From Micropterus salmoides (lineage: Eukaryota > Chordata > Actinopteri > Centrarchiformes > Centrarchidae), in NCBI RefSeq assembly GCF_014851395.1, contig NW_024044459.1, positions 24,797,418-24,861,417 on the forward strand: a stretch of DNA of 64,000 bases, read 5' to 3'. Each line of letters starts with the position of its first letter. The stretch's first letter is position 1. Positions 58,557 through 64,000 of the stretch are shown here, in pieces. A program made the position numbers and the translations under genes. A model generated the notes under the pieces. That model did not search any database, was not told where the DNA came from, and worked only from the letters and a program-made list of their open reading frames with translations.

Positions 58557-60265
58557 CGGTGAGCAGCTACTGAAGTTGAAACATGAAAACAGCAGTGCTA
58601 GCATGGCACTTTAGGAGGATGAAGACTTGGTTCCAGCTGGACCATAAAACTCTAAACCACACAGAAATAATCTACCCTTATGTAGTACAATGACTCCTAG
58701 AATGAACACATTCAACTGGATTAATAAAGTAGAGGTATCTGACCCTCACCCCAAAAAGGATGGGGGATCTTATTTCTTAACTTCATTTAGAAAACAGAAG
58801 CAGCCATATGTAAGCCTAATGGAAATCACTCCTGTTTTAAAGTATCACTCGTACACATGTGTCGGAAGGCACATACGCAGGCTACAAGGCAGTAATGCAA
58901 AGAGGGATGGAGGTGGTGGTAACTGAGTGAGAGATAAAGAATTATAAGAAGAGGAAACAGAGAAGCAGGTAACAGAAAGACTCTGTGGAACAGGCAGCTG
59001 AGAAAGAAAGAGAGAACTGTCAGAAGCTAAATTTATGAGGGGAACTTATTTCTCCAAGCCATTTCTCAGTCCTAGATTGTGATGTTTGCCGGCTCCGAGA
59101 GGCCGAACTGTTTTGTTTTTCTATCAGCTGCTGTATAACTAATGTGCACTTCCTTCTGTCCTGACTTACCTTCTTCACAGGCAGCACCGCTGAATCCTGG
59201 ACAGCATTTCCACTCCAGAGAGGTCACAGTGCGGTACACCACTTTATAGGAAGGTCTGACCACGGTCCTGTAGCTGCAAAACACGCACGCACAAAATCGA
59301 AATCCATCGCGCACACACACAGATAACAACAGCTGACTGTGTGTTCACTGTGACTGTGTGATAAGCCACTTTTCTCCTCAGCATGTGATCTGGGAGCTTT
59401 GTGAAGCAAAATTAAAGGAAACAAATTCTCCTCTCAGATGAAGTGTGAGACATTACTTTGTTATTCAGTGAGTTACTTATTTTTAAGTGCTTATTTTTGA
59501 TTATTTATTTATAACTGGTAATTTGATTTCTAGGTGCATCTGCTGAACCCACCTCTTTTAATTTTTTTATATCTTCAGTATTCCCAGAATGCCTTTTGTA
59601 TACCTCCAGGAACAGGTGTGTATGAATATTTTGAGTTGTTGCTTACTTAGAGCACAACATGTGTTGCAGCTGTGTTTGATCTACTGTGAACGATTTTAGG
59701 TGCAATTGGTACATCTTACAAAATAATTCCTCGTGAATCACTGATGATGCTGCATTCACTCAACCGGCGGCCGATTGGGAAGAATGAGAAAACCTGTCGT
59801 AATTCCAACATCGTAGTGTTCAAGCATGGTTACCACAACTGCCAGACTACCCACGTCAGCACTCCATTAACAAGAGAAACCAGATACTCACAAACTGTAT
59901 AGCTCCTTATAAATTAACTGAATCGATTGTATTAGTGTTAACTTTGGATTTTAATTGGATAGACCAGTGATGGTGGCTCAGGTGCAATTTCGCAAATGGT
60001 TTGTTCACAGATGTGTAGTTTTTAGTTTTTTTTTTAAAGATTAAAGTTTTCTTTAAGTGAAGTGGGATATATTGTAGCCGTCAGAAATTCCAGATCTCTC
60101 AAAATTCAGATGTTGATATTTTCCATCTCAGTGGTACAACGGCCTTCTCACCTGCCTCCTGTACATCCCTGCGGCCAGCGGCACGTCTGGTAGACCCGCT
60201 GGAGGACTGTCCCATTCTGCACCTGGCAAGTCACTGTCTTAGTGACCGTATGAGGACACCAGTTC
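25930..60265 (-). CDS. emid1: EMI domain-containing protein 1, both ends missing
   Basis: Five exons encode part of a secreted extracellular-matrix protein with an EMI domain followed by collagen triplets: 60265-60152, 59273-59170, 26421-26332, 26222-26161 and 26062-25930. Splice sites are AG/GT and the phases agree throughout. The paralogue col26a1 has a similar EMI domain, but it lacks the linker exon 26332-26421 and has extra residues in the VQNG stretch. Both points, and the neighbours gas2l1 and ap1b1 (also near EMID1 in mammals), favour emid1. The signal-peptide exon is not seen up to 64000, and the remaining collagen and C-terminal exons fall in or beyond the gap. Confidence 0.88.
26161..26222 (-). 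CDS. emid1: emid1 exon: CLNCS coiled-coil segment
   Basis: The 62-nt exon has acceptor TTTTTTAG and donor GCGAAG|GTATGG. It encodes CLNCSRITALSDRLSSLEAK, closely matching the vertebrate block of a Cys pair and a short amphipathic helix between the EMI domain and the collagen part. Confidence 0.9.
26332..26421 (-). CDS. emid1: emid1 exon: linker after the EMI domain
   Basis: The 90-nt exon has acceptor CTGTTACAG and donor TCCA|GTAAGA. It encodes EAGNQLVAQEAVRKASMLR and then RPAARTGETIS. Phase matches on both sides (G|AA and A|AT). The basic, low-complexity linker is present in EMID1 but absent from COL26A1. Confidence 0.8.
26675..26936 (-). mobile_element. 'gggctgcaactaacg' family MITE, copy B (diverged)
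   Basis: It ends at the right with TTAGTTGCAGCCCT and shares internal blocks with copy A ('aatatctttgggct', 'agacaaaacaagagt'). The left end is eroded. Confidence 0.6.
28611..28680. repeat. (TG)35 microsatellite
   Basis: 70 bp of uninterrupted TG dinucleotide. Confidence 0.97.
29296..29360. repeat. three-copy 23-bp tandem repeat with forkhead-like motif
   Basis: Copies start at 29296, 29319 and 29342. Each contains TAGTCATTTGTTTACA. The first two copies are identical; the third diverges after TTTACAA. TGTTTAC is the core forkhead-factor binding word. Confidence 0.85.
30938..30970. repeat. (AC)n microsatellite
   Basis: Uninterrupted AC tract of about 33 bp. Confidence 0.95.
31145..31258. 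repeat. compound (CG/CA)n alternating tract, 114 bp
   Basis: It begins with CGCGCG and CACACG units and passes into pure (AC)n. The strict purine-pyrimidine alternation is Z-DNA prone. Confidence 0.93.
33022..33079. repeat. (TA)29 microsatellite
   Basis: 58 bp of pure TA dinucleotide, self-complementary and prone to cruciform formation. Confidence 0.96.
38089..38129. repeat. (CA)n microsatellite
   Basis: CA tract of about 41 bp preceded by GCGCGC. Confidence 0.95.
40774..40793. repeat. (AAAAG)4 pentanucleotide repeat
   Basis: Short purine-only tract. Confidence 0.85.
42730..43051 (+). mobile_element. 'gggctgcaactaacg' family MITE, copy C
   Basis: It begins AGGGCTGCAACTAACG and ends with a decayed inverted match (GTTTCAGCACT). 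Its middle resembles copy A only in part, consistent with an old copy. Confidence 0.55.
43344..43410. repeat. (GT)n microsatellite
   Basis: About 67 bp of uninterrupted GT. Confidence 0.97.
44819..45035. repeat. Tc1-like element, left terminal inverted repeat
   Basis: 217 bp. The outer end starts CAGTGTGTACGG and the inner end is ATTCAGACCCTTTGC. The sub-motif TATTCAGACCC occurs near both the outer and inner ends, as in elements with two transposase-binding direct repeats per terminus (IR/DR type). Confidence 0.9.
45196..46235 (+). pseudogene. Tc1-like transposase, one frameshift
   Basis: The first frame (45196-45630) carries the DNA-binding half: two helix-turn-helix segments of a paired-like domain (RSGQGYKKISAALKVPKST and the KVTVAELQRCSQEMG region) joined by a GRPAK linker. 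The second frame (to 46235) carries the catalytic half with WSDETK, QQDNDPKHTAK and NPIEHLW. The three acidic residues D, D and E are present with 90 and 34 residues between them, the DD34E spacing of Tc1. The frames overlap around 45600-45630; one missing base near 45602-45605 explains the break. No other stop lies in either half. As written, the product would stop before the catalytic core, so the copy should not be autonomous. Confidence 0.9.
46236..46452. repeat. Tc1-like element, right terminal inverted repeat
   Basis: 217 bp, the inverted copy of the left repeat with two substitutions (one near the outer tip, one in the 'attgttgc' block). Confidence 0.9.
46913..47650. mobile_element. 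inverted-repeat element with long arms, non-autonomous
   Basis: The left arm (about 46913-47075) and right arm (about 47455-47650) are inverted copies. The best block is CCATGGGACCTTATTTCGG followed by AAAAAATATGTACG, then AGTCAATGGC.AGAGACAAC. Weaker matches run inwards (GTTTGAA.TGTG, TCAAGAAA) and outwards to ATAGAGAG. There is no transposase. A minus-strand open frame of 82 codons (47204-47452) in the centre has no recognisable similarity. Exact ends and target duplication are unclear. Confidence 0.65.
49856..50030 (+). mobile_element. 'gggctgcaactaacg' family MITE, copy D (partial)
   Basis: It shares 'attgattaatctgcc', 'attttctagatgaatcg' and 'agacaaaactgatga' blocks with the family. Both ends are eroded. 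Confidence 0.45.
52330..52342. repeat. short (TA)n tract
   Basis: 13 bp of alternating TA. Confidence 0.8.
53256..53475 (-). mobile_element. 'gggctgcaactaacg' family MITE, copy E (partial)
   Basis: On the plus strand it reads CAACAATTGATTGATTAATTG, with internal 'catcattttctgacattt' and 'gaccaaacaattactgg', the reverse of copy A blocks. Confidence 0.5.
58524..58556. repeat. (TA)n(TG)n compound microsatellite
   Basis: Adjacent TA and TG tracts. Confidence 0.9.
59170..59273 (-). CDS. emid1: emid1 exon: second half of EMI domain
   Basis: The 104-nt exon has acceptor TTTGCAG and donor GAAG|GTAAGT. It encodes SYRTVVRPSYKVVYRTVT and then LEWKCCPGFSGAACEE, with the diagnostic W-x-C-C-P-G motif near the EMI C-terminus. 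It joins the preceding exon in phase (AG|C, Ser). Confidence 0.95.
59274..60151 (-). other. emid1 intron, 878 bp
   Basis: It lies between the two EMI-domain exons. AT-rich; nothing recognised. Confidence 0.85.
60152..60265 (-). CDS. emid1: emid1 exon: first half of EMI domain
   Basis: The 114-nt exon has acceptor CCCTTCAG and donor GGCAG|GTGAGA. It encodes NWCPHTVTKTVTCQVQNG followed by a TVLQRVYQTC segment and RWPQGCTGG. The pattern W-C, T-V-T-C, V-Q-N-G, R-V-Y, C-x-W-P, C is the EMI N-terminal half. It starts in phase 2 (one base completes a codon from the missing upstream exon). Confidence 0.93.
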
Positions 60266-63200
60266 CTGAAGGGAGAAACAGAGTGAGAGTCAGAAATGCA
60301 GTGTTAAAAGCATCTATTTTTAGATAAAGAAAATCACATTTTCAAAGTAAATAATTCAAGGAAACACCTTCAAATATGTGCACTCACACTAAAGCATGCT
60401 CACAAAAGGAAATTAGCCATGCAGCAACATTCAATGCGCTGTTGGCTTCCCGCGGGTTTAGATTCTTTCTTCCCTTCCCCCACCCTTTTGTTTTGAAACT
60501 TCTTTTATGGTGTTTACACGGTTTTAATCAGCCACGAGATTTGCAGGAGTGCATTGTGGGCTGTATTTACACTCCGGCCTCTACTCTCTCAATACACATC
60601 CGTTTGCGTTCGGCTCTCAGAGGAGAGAATAAAGAACAGGGTCCCATTCTGAGATTAGAGTTTTTCAACGGGTTAATGCTCGGTCACGAGTCCACTCCCT
60701 TTCCAGAAAGGCTTCGGGAAGACATTATCAGGATTCTCAGATGCTGTTAAGATACTGACCTTACCAGGACCAGGAAAAAAAGTTTATGTAAAGATCAGAG
60801 GTTAAGATAGGGATAGGGAGGATATGATCACTTAGAGCAGTGAGAGGCAAGTGTACTCACTTACATTCACCTCCCAAATAATTTCTTAAGGCCTCCAGAA
60901 GCAAAACGAAATATTTTGTCAAAGTAAAAGGCTACAGTTATAGCACTTGGCGCCACCATTAGACTGAAAGCACCAAATTGTGTAAAGGATGATTCATTTG
61001 AGGTAATTGGTTTGGTTTAATCCTGCAGGGGAAAGGAGAAAAGTTTATGGGAACAGTTTTGCTTAAGAGGCCAGTTTCATCCCATCCCTCTACCTACCAA
61101 ATCAAGGAAACACTGAAGGCTTATTCCTTGGATTTAATGTATGGAAAACACACTGAGGCTGTTCAAGCTACCATATGCTACTATTATTTTATTAACAATG
61201 AAGTGTACACATACCCAGATTACCTTCATACGGCTATAGCTGGAGGAGAAACAAGAGAAAACAACTACTACGGCCTGTGTTTACACAATTACTAGATGTA
61301 TGGAAAGGGGGCTCTACGCAGAAACCACAAAGGAAACTGCGCAGCTCGTCGCACAAAACTACACTTTGTGTGTTCTGCTGCCAATGTGTTTGCAAGAGCG
61401 GGAGGGTGATCCCACCACGTCTGTTTGTCAATATGTGGGACCATATGTTTGTGTGCGCGAGAGACAGTTTACACTAAAGGAAACTGCCAAAGGCGGAGGA
61501 TGCGAAGCAGCCCTGAACCAGGAACCAGCTCCCATTAATAATCCCCACATGTTGTGGTGGCCGCACACACAGACCTGAACCGGCGAGTAGGCGCACCTAC
61601 TACTGCAGCAAATCAGAGATGTGTCTTTTTGATACAACTATGCAGCTACTGAAGCTACGATTACTCTTGATATTTTCCATTCATATAATAATCATGTAGC
61701 CTATACAATAATGATAATCATTTTAGTACTCTTTACTGTATTTTGAAAGAAAGGTTACATTGCCAGATTTAGTCACACATGTAAAATGCTAGAGTTTGAG
61801 ACAACACATGCCAGGGACTATGAAAAAGTAAGAGGAACTGTGTGAAAGTAAGACACAGTTTTAATTAATCCTAAACTATCAAGTGAAGCGGGCAGGGAAT
61901 TCATCTACCACACACGTTATTTAAGTATGGGCCCACCCTTCATGTAGCTTAGATTATTCATCAGCCGTGAGGCTACAAAAATGAACATGGATCTATATGA
62001 TTACCCCATGATTGCTTTCCCTTGTCCAGAAAGAATTGCTCTAATCATGGGTGGAAAATTTCAGAAATTGAAGGAGCTGTGGTCAGGTAGAGCTGGGAGT
62101 AAAGGAAGGGGATACTAACCCTAACTCCTCCCCACCACTTATCCTCCAGACCCAACAGATAAACATCTGAGTTTCCCAGGCTGAGAGGAGGTTTCACCTG
62201 GGAACAGCTAGGACCGTCACCAGGGGGTACAAGGAGGGAAGTGGGGGTGGGTTTTATGGTCCCCCCCCCCCACCCTCTTTGCATTGCACTCATGCAATAA
62301 CCGAAGAGAAAAGGCCATCCGCTGCTGCTTCAGTGAATGAAATCACAAACGCCGTTGGCATAACAGAGTTTACAGTTTTCTTGATGGCTTGAAACCAGTA
62401 CCTGCATTCCCTACAACACTTGCTCAAACTGATTCACACAATACATAATGACAACAAGGCAGCAAGAAACAAACTTCCTCCACTGCAGAGAGACTGGAGA
62501 TATCCTTTGATGCCTATAATTTTATTAACTGGGTACATGTAACATCTCTATCTCCTCTGGTATGTAAAAGACTAAAGATTAAGTCTTACCTACATGCCCT
62601 ACAGCAAATAAGCTTCCTCATGTTTTTGCTGAGAACTCCTATACAATGGTCCATTGATTTTTTTCTGGCTTTATTCATAAAAAGGGACACAGGTGCTCGG
62701 TGCACTCAGTCTTTCACTCTAAAATGTTTCATAGTCAACACCTTCCTCTTACTGGAGGCCCCATGTGTTATGAAGTGTGAAACCCACCAGCATCATGCTG
62801 TTTCACTGGCAAAAGCACCAAGCAGGCCCTCAGTGAGTATCAGGTCTCTAAGCACACATGGAGTACTCTGAACGCCGGGCCCGAGCTAAATGAATCAACC
62901 ATCTCTCACAGTCACACACAGCCGACAGTTAAATTCACAATCTTGTGATATCTTCTGACAGAGAGCTCGTGAACTTATTAGTTACTGTGTGTGCCCTCAT
63001 TTCGCCTCGTACTTTATGGCTCAGTCTGCATGTTTCGTGATTGCACTTTCTGCAGCAGACTGAGCGGGGAGGTAGAATTTGGGAGTTAAGCTGTGCGAAC
63101 TGACAAGAGGGTTGATAAAGCGAAAACTCTGGTGAGAAGCGTCTCAGTAACCACCTCTCCATCCACCCATCCATTCACTGTACTGTGGGAGGAGGAGAGC

Positions 63201-64000
63201 CGAACACTCAAAGATATGTTTGAAATGCAGCATGGATAAAAATCTGAAGGAATTTCTCTAGATTTCTGTCTGTGGGAAAAATACTTGGGGAGAACAAAGG
63301 ACAAAAGACAGAGGTGGCAAAGGGCCAGACAGAGGAGAGGAGACAAAGGTAATTTTATCATAAGGGTCACATGAGGGAGCTTCCGATGCGAACAGGGAAG
63401 TGGAAGGAAAGGCAATTATAAGGCACTGTTGGTCCCACGGGATATAGAAGAGGCATAAGATAAATGTGGTGCGATAACAAATGACAAAGAGAGAAATAGA
63501 GAGTACAATCACAGTGACGTTAATGAAGCGAGAGGGATACGACCAGTCCTGGAGTCATAATCTGCAGCTTCATGGGGAAAACAGACAGAACCTGTGAAGC
63601 CTACAAGAGAACAGTGAAACAAACTCTTACAGAAAAGAAAACTGACAAGAGTTCAGTTTGCATTTGATTACTGGATTATTGAATGATAAGTTAACAGAAT
63701 ATTAGGGTTGGAGGGCTATCATATAGCAGGTTCAAAGCTGTCACGTGTTTTCCATGTGCAGAGGAAGGTGAACATCATCAAAGCACCACAGTGAGGCCTT
63801 GAAGGTCTGGGCTAAGTGCCTCTTCACAGCGCCTTCGGAGGAACGAGAAAAACTCTCATTTGTCTTTGTCTGTTTTGAGCTTTCAAGCCTGGACACCTGC
63901 GAGCTATGAGTTTGTCTCGGCTGTGTGCATCTTTAGGAGTTTGAGGCTGAAGGTAAAAAAAGACTGAAGAATTCACTTATATCACAGCTATGGCTCCATA
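60266..64000 (-). other. emid1 upstream intron, no exon recognised
   Basis: The acceptor at 60266 requires a further upstream exon (signal peptide) ending in phase 2. I found no hydrophobic leader with a fitting donor up to 64000, so it is probably outside the window. A poly-C run lies at 62261-62271. Confidence 0.6.

Larger units (their letters stand above)
26422..59169 (-). other. emid1 giant intron, 32.7 kb
   Basis: The intron follows the EMI-domain exons. It contains no supported host gene on either strand; the open frames seen are low-complexity, start at non-ATG codons or lack similarity. It holds the Tc1 element, several MITE copies, the inverted-repeat element and the microsatellites listed separately. 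Outside those, sequence is plain or of unknown function. Confidence 0.7.

Noticed and set aside
25930..60265. Assignment as col26a1 instead of emid1
   Set aside because: The linker exon between EMI domain and CLNCS block, the shorter VQNG segment, and the gene neighbourhood fit emid1.
1..64000. CRISPR arrays, operons, rRNA or tRNA genes
   Set aside because: None seen. The direct repeats are microsatellites or a three-copy minisatellite, and the genome is vertebrate.

Overview
The window looks like a teleost fish nuclear genome. It is AT-rich, with short GT-AG introns in one gene and very long introns in another, many long (CA)n/(TG)n microsatellites, an almost complete Tc1/mariner transposon of fish type, and several inverted-repeat (MITE-like) elements. 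Three vertebrate protein-coding genes can be read from their exons, all on the minus strand, so the genes run right to left.

(1) ap1b1, about 0.17-18.1 kb: the beta-1 subunit of the AP-1 clathrin adaptor. A 5'-UTR exon and 20 coding exons can be placed with splice sites and consistent phase. They give about 880 codons from the ATG at 15804 to the last exon in view at 166-252; the final roughly 70-80 residues lie left of the window. (2) gas2l1, about 18.9-25.2+ kb: the large last coding exon (21648-23736) encodes the Ser/Arg/Pro-rich tail of GAS2-like 1, with an SxIP EB1-binding motif and the family's C-terminal end. A 29-nt piece of the preceding exon touches an assembly gap. (3) emid1, 25.9-60.3+ kb: five exons encode most of the EMI domain, a linker and the first Gly-X-Y collagen triplets. 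A 32.7-kb intron lies inside the gene. The signal-peptide exon (to the right) and the rest of the collagen region are not present.

The run of exactly 500 N at 25247-25746 sits between the truncated 5' part of gas2l1 and the truncated 3' part of emid1. The CH and GAR exons of gas2l1 and most of the collagen exons of emid1 must lie in or beyond it, so the true missing length is probably much more than 500 bp.

The long emid1 intron (26422-59169) holds no convincing host gene. It carries microsatellites, a 1,634-bp Tc1-like element (44819-46452) with 217-bp terminal inverted repeats differing at only two positions and a transposase broken by one frameshift, a second inverted-repeat element (about 46913-47650), three diverged copies of a teleost 'gggctgcaactaacg' MITE family, and a three-copy 23-bp tandem repeat carrying forkhead-like TGTTTAC motifs. 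No bacterial-type system, CRISPR array or RNA gene was seen. The most useful new points are a candidate 114-nt in-frame cassette exon in the ap1b1 hinge carrying a PPxY motif, the hidden-gap interpretation, and the young Tc1 copy.
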